A DNA stretch of 64,000 nt, from contig NC_089225.1 in the NCBI RefSeq assembly GCF_963924675.1, positions 110,126,313-110,190,312 of the forward strand, in the 5' to 3' direction. Position numbers and translations under genes: made by a program. Shown here one piece after another: positions 54,896-64,000 of this stretch. The notes under the pieces were generated by a model, which saw nothing but the letters and a program-made list of their open reading frames with translations, did no database searches and was not told the origin of the DNA. How positions within the stretch are numbered: position 1 is the stretch's first letter; each line of letters starts with the position of its first letter. The stretch comes from Phocoena phocoena (lineage: Eukaryota > Chordata > Mammalia > Artiodactyla > Phocoenidae).

Positions 54896-55378
54896 AGTAC
54901 GTGAAAGAATAAGTATTTTCATAATATTCTTCCGTCACCCAGGGGTTGGGGTCCTTGACAACATAAAATAAAGCTTATTCCCCCCAAATACCTACATCAA
55001 TATCTTGACAGCATCTTGATTCTAAGGAATAAAATATAACCAGAATGTTGAAGAGTCTAAACAGAGCAGCACTCAGACATGTAGTTCATCAAAACTAGCC
55101 AGAGATACAACCCACACGTAGGATTGATTCATTCTGGAATTTTACACCTGCCAACATGTTCTTGGGAGAAATCATGGCAGCCACTCAAATGCATCTCTTT
55201 TTGTCCCAATTTCCTCTTTGAGTTAGTGAATAATGAAGTGGGAAGGGAGGACTAAGTCTTTTCTTTGTGATATAAAAGTGAATCTACTAATTTCAAAATG
55301 TGAAGATCAAGATCTAAAGCAAATCTCCTCGTACCTGTAGTACATCAGAGCTCTAGGCATGCTCAGCATACACTAGCA
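54896..55378. other. Single-copy DNA, no gene seen
   Basis: Nothing recognised. Confidence 0.4.
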
Positions 55379-55560
55379 AGAGTTCTCAAGCTAGCATTCA
55401 TCAGAATCGCTTGGGAAACGTACTAAAGATCCAAATTCCTAGGCACCACACTCAGCAATTATGATTCAACAGGGATGAGGTGGGGCTGAGCATTCTTTGT
55501 CTTTAGCAAACTTCCCGAATGCTTGAGATTTATATAGTCTGTAGAGCACAATCTGAAAAA
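55379..55560. mobile_element. hAT element (MER20/MER5B-like)
   Basis: GAGTTCTCAAGCTAGCATTCATCAGAATCGCTTGGG, CAACAGGGATGAGGTGGGGCTGAGCATTC, and a decayed right end AGAGCACAATCTGA. Confidence 0.7.
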
Positions 55561-55579
55561 GAATTTAAAAGATTACTGA

Positions 55580-55851
55580 GGGCTTCCCTGGTGGCACAGT
55601 GGTTGAGAATCTGCCTGCCAATGCAGGGGACATGGGTTCAAGCCCTGGTCTGGGAAGATCCCACATGCCGTGGAGCAACTAGCTCCGTGAGCCACAATTA
55701 CTGAGCCTGCGCGTCTGGAGCCTGTGCTCTGCAGCAAGAGAGGCCGCAATAGTGAGAGGCCCGCGCACCGCGATGAGGAGTGGCCCCCACTTGCCGCAAC
55801 TAGAGAAAGCCCTCGCACAGAAACGAAGACCCAACACAGCCATAAATAAAT

Positions 55852-55884
<33 letters not shown>
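55580..55884 (+). mobile_element. CHR SINE, intermediate type
   Basis: Begins GGGCTTCCCTGG with B-box GGTTCAAGCCC. The middle is like the short type (GAGCCTGCGCGTCTGGAGCC, CAATAGTGAGAGGCCCGCGCACCGC), but it continues with the 3' tail of the long type (GCAACTAGAGAAAGCCC, GAAGACCCAACACAGCC). It ends in over 28 A. TSD AAAAGATTACTGA at 55567-55579 and 55885-55897. Confidence 0.94.
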
Positions 55885-55890
<6 letters not shown>

Positions 55891-55930
55891 TTACTGATTA
55901 GGGGATCAAGCAACAGCTTTGGTTATGCTG

Positions 55931-56895
55931 GTTTGTTGGTTGGTTGGTTGATTTGTTGATTGGTTGGCGGTTGGTTGGCTGGTTGGTTGGTTGGCCAGTG
56001 GTTGGTTGATCGGTGGTGGTTGATAGGTGGTAAGTTGGTTGGTTGGTGGTTGGTTGGTAGGTGGCTGGTTGATTGGTTAGTGGTTGGTGGGTGGTTGGTT
56101 GGTTGGCAGTTGGTTGGTTGGTTGGCCAGTGGTTGGTTGATCGGTGGTGGTTGATAGGTGGTAAGTTGGTTGGTTGGTGGTTGGTTGGTAGGTGACTGGT
56201 TGATTGGTTAGTGGTTGGTGGGTGGTTGGTTGGTTGGTGGTTGGTTGGTTGGTTGGCCAGTGGTTGGTTGATTGGTGGTGATTGATAGGTGGTTAGTTGG
56301 TTGGTTGATGGCTGGTTGATTGGTTAGTGGTTGGTGGGTAGTTGGTTGGTTGGTTTGTTGGCCAGTGGTTGGTTGATTGGTGGTGGTTGATAGGTGGTAA
56401 GTTGGTTGGTTGGTGGTTGGTTGGTAGGTGACTGGTTGATTGGTTAGTGGTTGGTGGTTGGTTGGTTAGTTGGTTAGTTGGCCAGTGGTTGGTTGATCGG
56501 TGTTGATTGATAGGTGGTTAGTTGGTTGGTTGGTGGCTGGTTGATTGGTTAGTGGTTGGTGGGTAGTTGGTTGGTTGGTTTGTTGGCCAGTGGTTGGTTG
56601 ATTGGTGGTGGTTGATAGGTGGTAAGTTGGTTGGTTGCTGGTTGGTTGGTAGGTGGCTGGTTGATTGGTTGGTGGTTGGTAGGTGGTTGGTTGGTTGGTT
56701 GGTGGTTGGTTGGTAGGTGGCTCGTTGATTGGTTAGTGGTTGGTGGGTGGTTGGTTGGTTGGTTGGCCAGTGGTTGGTTGATCGGTGGTGGTTGATAGGT
56801 GGTTAGTTGGTTGGTTGCTGGTTGGTTGGTAGGTGGCTGGTTGATTGGTTGGTGGTTGGTAGGTGGTTGGTTGGTTGGCATGTTGTTTGGTTGAC
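55931..56895 (+). repeat. GT-only minisatellite with higher-order units
   Basis: About 965 bp of (TTGG)n-derived text, almost free of C and poor in A on the plus strand. The anchor GGCCAGTGGTTGGTTGAT begins at 55993, 56124, 56255, 56360, 56480, 56585 and 56765. Spacings are 131, 131, 105, 120, 105 and 180. The anchor is followed by CGG in copies 1, 2, 5 and 7 and TGG in copies 3, 4 and 6. The open frames (Trp/Gly/Val on plus; Asn/Pro/Thr/Gln on minus) exist only because the repeat lacks stops. Confidence 0.95.
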
Positions 56896-57245
56896 TACAA
56901 TGTTTGTTTTCTCATAACTATGGGCAGAATTTCTGCCCATTTTCCCCCATTTGGCTCCTGCTCTCCACATTAGAAACCTGGAGTTTTCAGTATCCGTCCC
57001 GCCCTTAACTTTCACATCAGAATAAGGTCTTGGATGGTTAACACAGGAGAAGCACTCTGGAGTCAAATATTTTCTCAAATCCATCTGTTCTAGAAACCTG
57101 TACTGAGTTACCTTAGGACCAAAAACAAACCTAGCGTTTCAGTCTTCGGCTTTTGTGTGACATTCATCATAACTGGCTAGAAAGCTGATGAGTGTGATTG
57201 CAGCAGAAAGCACGTTTCTTAGGTAAAGTCACTGTGATGTGCCAA
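56896..57245. other. Single-copy DNA, no gene seen
   Basis: Nothing recognised. A small inverted match, GGGCAGAATTTCTGCCC (56923-56939), could form a hairpin. Confidence 0.45.
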
Positions 57246-57760
57246 AGGGCCCAGACATCTGGTCAAGCATTCTGAGTGTGTCTGTGTTTCTGGATGAGAT
57301 TAACATTTGAATCAGTAAACTGAGTAAAGCAATTGCCATCTTTAATGTGGGTGAATCCCATGCAGTCAGTTACAGGTTTGAACAGAGCGAAAAGTCTGAC
57401 CCCTCCATGAGTGAGGGGAGATTCCTGCTGCCTGACGGCCTTTGAGATGGGACACTGAGTTTTCCTCCTGCCTTTGAACTCAAACTGAAACACTGGCTTT
57501 TCATGGGTCTCAAGAATGCCAGGCTTGGGAGTAGAACCATACTATCGGCTCTGGGTCTTCAGCTTGCCCACGGCAGATGTGGGGACTTGTCAGCCTCCTC
57601 AAACATGTGAGCCGATTTCTTATGATAAATCTCTTTGCATATGTTTATACACACAATACATGCATGCACACATGCATACACACACACACGCACGCATACA
57701 CATACACAACATACATCCTCTTGATCTGTGTATCTGGAGAGCCCTGACTGGTACAAGGAG
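57246..57760 (+). mobile_element. Old ERV-type LTR, same family as 34.3 kb
   Basis: GATGAGATTAACATTTGAATCAGTAAACTGAG, AATGTGGGTGAATCCCATGCAGTCAG, CCTGACGGCCTTTGAGATGGGACACTGAG, GGGGACTTGTCAGCCTCCTCAAACATGTGAGCC, and the end GGAGAGCCCTGACTGGTAC. The 5' end is missing or decayed. An imperfect (CA)n expansion lies at 57650-57712. Confidence 0.8.
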
Positions 57761-58902
57761 CAATAGGAAGTGAATACACTCGTTCACAAAAAAGAGATCT
57801 GTTGTCTAGAGAAACAAAGTGAACTGGACAAAGTTCACACCGGATGTTTCAGGACCAGGATTCACCAGATCTCCTCTGATACATCATGGACTCCACCTCC
57901 GTGCTTGGTTACCACGCCATGCTGCTGTCACTCCCTCGTCCCCTCATTTACCTTTTTGTGGCTAGTGACTGATGTAAGATGATGACTGAAGATGATGGGC
58001 TAAAGATGCCAACAGACCCAGGGAGAGAATGTAAAGTTCTTTAATGGCAAAAGCTACCCCACACGTGGAGTTGCTCTGATGTGCTCCAGGTGCCAGTGGC
58101 TTCTCACACCTGGCAGAACCCTCACTCCTCGTGGGTGGGGTCAGCACCGTGCCCAGCCCAGTGCATGCAACTCTGGGCTTCTGTAAAACACATACCAGGT
58201 TATCTCCTGTCTTATGTCGATACCTGGCTCCTGTGTCCTTTTCTATTGACTGTGTCTGTGATGTCCTTCTGTCGGTCAATCCCTGTTCCACAGTGACCAA
58301 CATACACACTCAGCTATTTAGTTAATAAAGAAAAGGTCCCCAACTCTTGATGAGGGGCTGGAACTCTACCACTTGGATCTCTGCAAGACACATCCTGTTA
58401 AAGTCAGAAAGAAGGCCAGCAGCCCAGAGTTGCTGTCCCAAAACCCACATCCTGCCACGTGCCAGGGAAAGTCCCTGAGGCGCCCCCAGGGTGAGGACAG
58501 GCTAGCATTTGTCCTCTGAGGATGCAGGCTGCACGAAGGCACAGCTGCTGGTTGAATCCCACAGCCAGGGTTGGACACCTGCTGAACATGGGCGGGCCGG
58601 CGCTGGGTCTACAGCATAGGACATTCAGACCATTTCAAATCAGACCCTCTGCGGAGTGACAGGTCACAAAGAGGAGCCACAGCCGGGAAGAAAGGTGACT
58701 GTCTGCCCCTGGGAGAGGGAGGGAAGAGGAGGCCAGGCCAGGCTGAGGGCTGGGCTGTCACCAGACAGTGATCTGAGAAGGAATCGCTTTCATGTTGGGG
58801 CCGGGGCTAGATGGAGTTCTCCGGAAGGGGCAGAATTTCCAGCTGGGTAAACAGGTGGGACATAGAACAGAGAAGGGCCATTGTTGACGCAGGGGAAGAA
58901 TC
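57761..58902. other. Single-copy DNA, no gene identified
   Basis: Overlapping short frames only (58081-58325 plus, 57962-58309 and 58366-58589 minus). None recognised. Confidence 0.4.
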
Positions 58903-59080
58903 ATTAAATTTGGAGATAAAGGATCTGCCAAGTAATGCGACTTTGTGAACATGTTACCTGAACTATGCAGGTTTCGATTTCTTCATCTGTAAAATGGGCT
59001 GATGGTACCCACCTCATGGTTGTCAGAATGAAATCTGAACCCTTGCTGTGTAAACTGTTGTGGCACTGTGTTCACCGAGG
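58903..59080 (+). mobile_element. MIR SINE, sense
   Basis: GCGACTTTGTGAACATGTTACCTGAAC, TTTCTTCATCTGTAAAATGGGCTGATGGTACCCACCTCATGG, TGTCAGAATGAAATC fit MIR. Confidence 0.8.
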
Positions 59081-59102
59081 TTAGGATCTAATTGTCTGTC
59101 CC

Positions 59103-59381
59103 AGGCATAGAGAAGAGACCTGTGGTTGCCAGGGGAGGGGGAGCGGGCAGGAAAGGAAGCACTGGGAGTTTGGGATTAGCGCATGCAAACTCATATACAG
59201 GATGGATAAACAACAAAATCCTACTGTAGAGCACAGGGAACTATATTCACTGTGCTGTGATAAACCACAATAGAAAAGAATATGAAAAAGAATATATATG
59301 CATAACGGAATCACTTTGCTGTACAGCAGAAATTAACACAACGCTGTAAATCAACTCTACTTGAATAAAATTTTTTTTTAA
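59103..59381 (+). mobile_element. 5'-truncated L1 3' end
   Basis: About 280 bp of L1 3'UTR: TGTGGTTGCCAGGGGAGGGGG, GAGCACAGGGAACTATATTC, ATCACTTTGCTGTACAGCAG, TTGAATAAAATT. TSD of 20 bp at 59083-59102 and 59382-59401 (AGGATCTAATTGTC / AAGATCTAGCTGTC ...), with several mismatches, so an older insertion than the one at 23.6 kb. Confidence 0.92.
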
Positions 59382-59401
59382 AAGATCTAGCTGTCTGACC
59401 C

Positions 59402-60849
59402 ATGGTAGAGTGTTCTGGAAGAGTTTGCTGACTCCTAGCTTTTACTTTATAATTGGATCCTATAGTCGTCCTAGGAGGTGAACATCGCGGTCTCCAGTTA
59501 CAGTAGAAGCGTCCCCGGGAGATTCGGGAACGCATCCATGTACACCCCGGCCCCCACCAGGGCACACCCAGCGCTGCGGACTCCTGGGCCCCTGCTCTGC
59601 TCTCACCCCGCACTACCTGCCCTTTGCTGGCTCCACCCCCTCCCTACGGAGGTGTGAGAGGAAACCAACCAACCCCCCCCCCCCCCCCCGGTTCTGCTGA
59701 TACCCACACACAGAGGGGGTTTTGTGTGGCCGTCAGGGCTCTGGACGCGGGCTCACCCTCTCCCACCCGCTCTTTTTGTCTCATCTCAGCCGGAGCCAGC
59801 CCCGTGCGCCTTCCCCTGCTTTCCCAGCCTTTGTCCCAGGCCTGGCGGAAGAGAGCCTTCCCGTGCCCCGCGCAGTCCTGGAATGTGTAATGAAGTCACC
59901 AGCCTGTGAAAGAAAAGGCCTCTGTTTCTGTGGGTGATGGGGCTGGGTTCCGGGACGTGATGATGCAGCTCTGATCCTTAAAAAGGAAGTGGTGACTGTT
60001 AAGGGCACGTCATCTGGCCTGGCAGCTCTGAGAAGGAACATTTCATTTCTGCTCTGTGAGTTCCTTTCTGCCCTCTCAATGGTTCTGTGGCTGTCTGACC
60101 ACATGATGGCCGTTGCTTTTCTGCCAGGATGGTATGTGCCACCCGGACGGAAGAGCCCCCATCTGTACTCTCCCCCACTGGCCATGCAAACCGCACAGTG
60201 TCTGCTGTGGGCAGAGGGGCTCCTGGAGCTGTCTGGGCCCATGGTGGCTCTCATGCCAGGCCCAGATGACGTGCCCTCACCTGCAGTGGAGACCAGAAGT
60301 GTCACCCTGCCTTGGCTCCTGGGGATGGGGCCACTAAGCTGGGGTGATAGCCATCATGAAAGCCCAGGAGGCAGTCAGTCGGGGGCCAGAACCACATCCA
60401 CTGGGCAAAGCCAGAGTGAGGGCCAGCCCAGCTATATGATCAGCACAAAGCAGATGACAGATGCCAGTGGGGCAAGGGTGACTGAGAATCCACAGGCCAA
60501 ACGGAGGCCAAGCCCTACAGCACTTGGCAAGGAGAGGAATCATCTGAGCCAGGGAAGGTGAGATCTATCCTGCTCGGTTCCTCAAGCGGACCACAGGCCA
60601 CCTCTGTCAGAAGCACAGAGTGAGGCTGTTCGTTCAGAATCCTGGTTCCCACCCCCAAACCCATCAAAAAAGAAGCCCTGAAGCTCTGGGCCAGGAGCCT
60701 GCAGTGTGAAAAGAGTTCCAGAGGGGCCACTTGAGTCCATTAAAATTAGAGTCTCCACAGGGTCGGAACAAGTTCGCAGGTTGCTTCTACTGGGAAGTGG
60801 GGAGAACAGAATCTCATAAATTATTTTTAAGCTTATCTCCCTCCTCTCA
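59402..60849. other. Single-copy DNA, locally CpG-retaining, no gene identified
   Basis: 59470-59890 keeps more CpG than most of the window but does not look like a full CpG island. 59673-59689 is a run of 17 C. The 190-codon (59989-60561) and 174-codon (59781-60305, minus) frames overlap on opposite strands and show no known domain. Confidence 0.4.
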
Positions 60850-61840
60850 TTTTATTTATTGATTTTGGCTCATTTACACTCCTGTTTCGACCACCCCCAT
60901 AAGGCTCCCATGCCAATGGGTAGGTGTAGACATTGTTTAATTTAGATGAATCCTTTAAAAAAGAGCCTATTTCTTGGTGTGTGCCTGTATTTTTGACTTC
61001 TGTAAGTAAGGTTGCCTTGCATAGCTGCTTCTTACATTTTTCACTGTACTTAAGATGCATCCGTGCTGCTGAGTGGGCATCTCCTCCATCACTTTTAAGT
61101 CGTGCACAGACCTCCATGGCGTGCGTGTGCTACATTCTGCCACTCCACCCGCAGTGATGGGCACTGCAGTTGGCTTCATCTCCCCCTGCCCCACACGCAC
61201 TGCCACCGATCTCCTGCTTGTCCATAAGGGCATAGCCAAGGGGTGTGGGGAGTGGTACCCAGAAGCAGTGATTGATGAAGACCGTAGTGTTCATCAGTTG
61301 AACTCTGCCAGATGGCTCCCCCAATGCACGTACCCATCTCCACTCCCTCCACCAGTGCACAAGAGTTCCCACATCCCATATCCCTCCCAGCATTAGCAAT
61401 AGTCAGCTTCTAATATTCTGATTTTTGCCTAATAGACTTAAAGCAAGGTCTCACTGTGGTTTTAATTAGCATTTCTCTCTCTTTTTTTTTTTTTTTTTTG
61501 CGTTACGCGGGCCTCTCACTGTTGTGGCCTCTCCCGTTGCGGAGCACAGGCTCCGGACGCGCAGGCTCAGCGGCCATGGCTCACGGGCCCAGCCGCTCCG
61601 TGGCATGTGGGATCTTCCCGGACCGGGGCACGAACCCGCGTCCCCTGCATCGGCAGGCGGACTCAACCACTGCGCCACCAGGGAAGCCCTGAATTTCTCT
61701 TTTTACGAAAGAGTCCGAGTGTCTCTTCGTATGATGGTTACTCTTTGAGTTTCCTCTTCTGTAAATAGCCCATTCATATCTTCTTCTTATAGATTTGCCG
61801 TATTTCCTCATTTATCCTAAATATCATTTCCTATTCAGTT
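60850..61840 (-). mobile_element. Ancient L1 fragment, antisense, with a SINE
   Basis: Clear at 61380-61480 (CATTAGCAATAGTCAGCTTCTAATATTCTG, TCTCACTGTGGTTTTAATTAGCATTTCTC) and 61730-61800 (GTAAATAGCCCATTCATATC). The part before 61100 is uncertain and may be 3'UTR. Confidence 0.6.
61484..61689 (-). mobile_element. CHR SINE, short type, antisense
   Basis: Poly(T), GCGTTACGCGGGCCTC to CACCAGGGAAGCCC. The minus-strand B-box is GGTTCGTGCC. Probable TSD ATTTCTCT at about 61471-61478 and 61693-61700. Confidence 0.93.
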
Positions 61841-62020
61841 TTAGTTATTACAGAGGTGTCTTCTTTCACATTTATATATTTTTATTAACTTGATGGTATA
61901 CTTTTCAAACAACTTTATTGAGGTATAAATCACATAGGGTACAATTCACCAGTTAAGGCGTGCGGTTCACTGGTTTTCAGGACATTCACACAGGTGAGCA
62001 TCCATCACCACAGTCAATTT

Positions 62021-62369
62021 TTTTTTAATAATTTATTTTCTTTTTGGCTGCGTTGGGTCTTCATTGCTGCATGTGGGCTTTCTCTAGTTGTGTTGAGCCG
62101 GGGCTACTCTTCGTTGTGGTACGCGGGCTTCTCATTGCGGCAGCTTCTCTTGTTGCGGAGCACGGGCTCTAGGTGCGTGGGCCTCAAGTAGTAGTTGTGG
62201 CGCTTGGCCCAGTAGTTGTGGCTCACGGGCTCTAGAGCGCAGGCTCAGTAGCTGTGGCGCATGGGCTTAGTTGCTCCGCGGCATGTGGGGTCTTCCTGGA
62301 CCAGGGCTCAAACCCATGTCCCCTGAATTGGCAGGTGGATTTTTAACCACTGTGCCACCAGGGAATTCC
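62021..62369 (-). mobile_element. CHR SINE, long type, antisense
   Basis: TTTTTGGCTGCGTTGGGTCTTC to CACCAGGGAATTCCC. Minus-strand B-box GGTTTGAGCCC. TSD CACCACAGTCAATTT at 62006-62020 and CACTACAGTCAATTT at 62370-62384. Confidence 0.94.
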
Positions 62370-62987
62370 CACTACAGTCAATTTAATAACATTTCTGTTG
62401 TCCCCCAGAGAAGCCGCATACCTGCCTGCAGGCAGTCACTCCTCACTACCTACCCCTCCAAGCACACCAGCTCTAAGCCACCACTGATCTCTTTCTGTCT
62501 GAGTAGATCTGCCTCTTCTGGACATGTCATGTAAGTGGAGTCAGACACTACGTGGTCTTTAGGGACTGGCTTCTTTCACTTGGCCTAATGGTTTCAAGGT
62601 TCATTTGTGTTGCAGTACGTATTAGTGATTCACCCTTTACTACAGAGTAGCATTCTGTGGTATGGATGTATGATATTTCGTTTATCCATTCATTGGGTGA
62701 TGGACATTTGGGTTCTTTTTACTTATTGGCTACTACAAACATTGATGTAGGCCAATTTTTGTGTGGGCATGTGTTTTTATTTCTCTTGGGAATATACCTA
62801 AGAGCGGGGTCATATGGTAATTCTCTGTTTCACATCTTCAGGAAAACATTTAACTGCTTTCCACAGGGGCTGCACCATTTTACATTCCTACCAGCAACAC
62901 GTGATGATTCCAGTTTCCCCACATTCTCACCGGCACCTGTTACAACCATCTTGATTACAGCCATCCTCAGGGGGATGGAGTGGTAGC

Positions 62988-63170
62988 TCATTGTGATTTG
63001 ATTTGCATTTCCTTAATGGCTAATGACGTTGGACATCTTTTCATGTGCTTATCAGTCACTTGTATATCTTCTCTGAAGAAATGTCTATTCAGATCCTTTG
63101 TCCATTTTTCAATTAGGCTAATTATCTTTTTATTATTGAGTGGTAAGAGTTCAATGTACTCTCTGAACAA
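62988..63170 (-). pseudogene. Ancient L1 ORF2 remnant
   Basis: A 60-codon frame with the L1 signature [27 protein letters not shown] and IKEMQIK, which lies upstream of the C-terminal Cys-rich segment in ORF2. Flanking sequence in the same family is frame-broken, so this is a chance-open piece of a dead element. Confidence 0.85.
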
Positions 63171-63297
63171 TGAAAGATAAAATCCTTAGTTTGATATAAT
63201 CACATCCTGTTTGCTTTGTTTTGTCTTGCCTTATGGTTTGTGATATAGAAGAAGTTTGTTTAAGAAGTCCTTCCCCTCCCTGAGTCACAAGGATGGA

Positions 63298-63312
63298 CAC
63301 ACACACACACAC
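63298..63312 (+). repeat. Short (CA)n run
   Basis: About seven CA units within the antisense L1. Confidence 0.9.
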
Positions 63313-63625
63313 CACTCAATTAACGTTTTAATTTTCCTTTCACATTTAGGTCCAAGTGGTTTCCACCTTTGTATGTGATGCTGGGTGGTAATCTGATTTC
63401 ATTTTTCTCCATTTAGTTGGCCAGTTTTCCCAACATCATTTACAAAGCAGCCCGTCTCTCCCCAGTGATTTATGATGCCACCTTTATCATATATTAGGTT
63501 TGCACATATACCTACTCCTGTCTCTGAGCTCTTTATTTCTTTCCTTCAGTCCATTCTGTTCCTTTAGTCTATTTGTCTGTTTTCACACCAATTCCACACT
63601 GTTTTAACCAGCCGGGCCTCTTGTG

Positions 63626-64000
63626 AAGGTCCTAGGGCCCCATCCTCATAGAAGACTCCCTCAACCTTAAAGGTGCAATCCTCTGATCCCTGGAAAGCTT
63701 CTTCTCTTCTTGGCCTGTGCCTCTATCATTACTTGCTTTGGAGTTCCTGTAGGACTTTGACCATTGTGTTGCCCTCCAATTTTCTAGTTACCCCGTAAGC
63801 CAAGGCAAAACTACTGTGATTTATGCTTAATGCTCTCCTAATCAAGGGTCCTTTGACTGTGCTAATTGTCTCAAAAAGCCAAATCTCCCTTCAGATAACC
63901 AGGTTCCAAAGTCATTTTTTAGGGACTTCTGTAAAGCATGACTTTAAGGATCAGTGTCTAGAGACGGCAGCTCTGGTTTCATCATCACAAACATCCATGC
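63626..64000. other. Single-copy DNA at the window end, no gene seen
   Basis: Nothing recognised. L1 may continue decayed for a short way past 63625. Confidence 0.4.

Larger units (their letters stand above)
61900..63625 (-). mobile_element. Long ancient L1 3' half, antisense, with a SINE
   Basis: Starts with the antisense 3'UTR (AACTTTATTGAGGTATAAATCACATAGGGTACAATTCACC). It passes through GACTGGCTTCTTTCACTTGGC, GATGGACATTTGGGTTC and TGATTTGATTTGCATTTCC, then reaches ORF2 text to about 63620 (CAGTTTTCCCAACATCATTTAC, CACCAATTCCACACTGTTTTAA). Confidence 0.88.

Noticed and set aside
55993..56783. CRISPR-like array
   Set aside because: The anchor word recurs, but spacing varies and the spacers are the same GT repeat. 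The genome is a mammal.
56549..56881. Asn/Pro/Thr/Gln repeat protein on the minus strand of the minisatellite
   Set aside because: The frame is open only because the GT repeat contains no stop words in it. The plus strand gives an equally open Gly/Val/Trp frame.
59989..60561. 190-codon plus-strand frame as a gene near a CpG island
   Set aside because: CpG retention is moderate only, an equally long minus-strand frame overlaps it, and no domain is recognised.

Overview
This window looks like mammalian nuclear DNA from a cetacean. The strongest evidence is 16 copies of the tRNA(Glu)-derived CHR SINEs, a group known from whales, dolphins and hippopotamuses. They occur in a short type of about 200 bp and a long type of about 310-350 bp, and most are flanked by recognisable target-site duplications (TSDs). 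L1 elements with the 5' and 3' untranslated regions (UTRs) typical of whale L1 agree with this. Older shared mammalian repeats form the background: L2, MIR, ancient L1/HAL1, MaLR LTRs and hAT-type DNA transposons. I saw nothing bacterial or viral apart from old endogenous LTRs.

I recognise no host protein-coding gene, tRNA, rRNA or other RNA gene. The only coding sequence I can name is broken L1 ORF1/ORF2. The longest other open frames either begin at non-ATG codons, run through SINEs, or lie in low-complexity DNA. The window reads as an intergenic or large intronic region.

Layout. 0-4.1 kb: a rearranged L1 with 5'UTR, broken ORF1, ORF2 endonuclease domain, an inverted scrap, the ORF2 C-terminus and the 3' end, carrying a SINE. 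4.1-23.6 kb: mostly single-copy DNA with MER5A, L2, MIR and MaLR LTRs, four SINEs and a CTCAC hexamer array facing a GT-rich tract. 23.6-28.2 kb: a truncated L1 and two long antisense L2 copies. 28.6-31.4 kb: two related LTRs in the same orientation. 31.4-46 kb: MaLR and other LTRs, nested hAT transposons, a 57-bp L1 insertion and several SINEs. 46-55 kb: dense L1 of several ages, including a 5'-inverted copy, and two SINEs inserted at one target site. 55.9-56.9 kb: a GT-only minisatellite with higher-order structure. 57-64 kb: an LTR, a MIR, a short L1 and two antisense ancient L1s.

No genes work together here, so the interest lies in the record of retrotransposition: nested insertions, reused target sites, inversions and mosaic elements. 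Repeat family names are my recognition from memory and were not checked with a repeat library. Boundaries are good to a few bases where TSDs are given and to tens of bases elsewhere.
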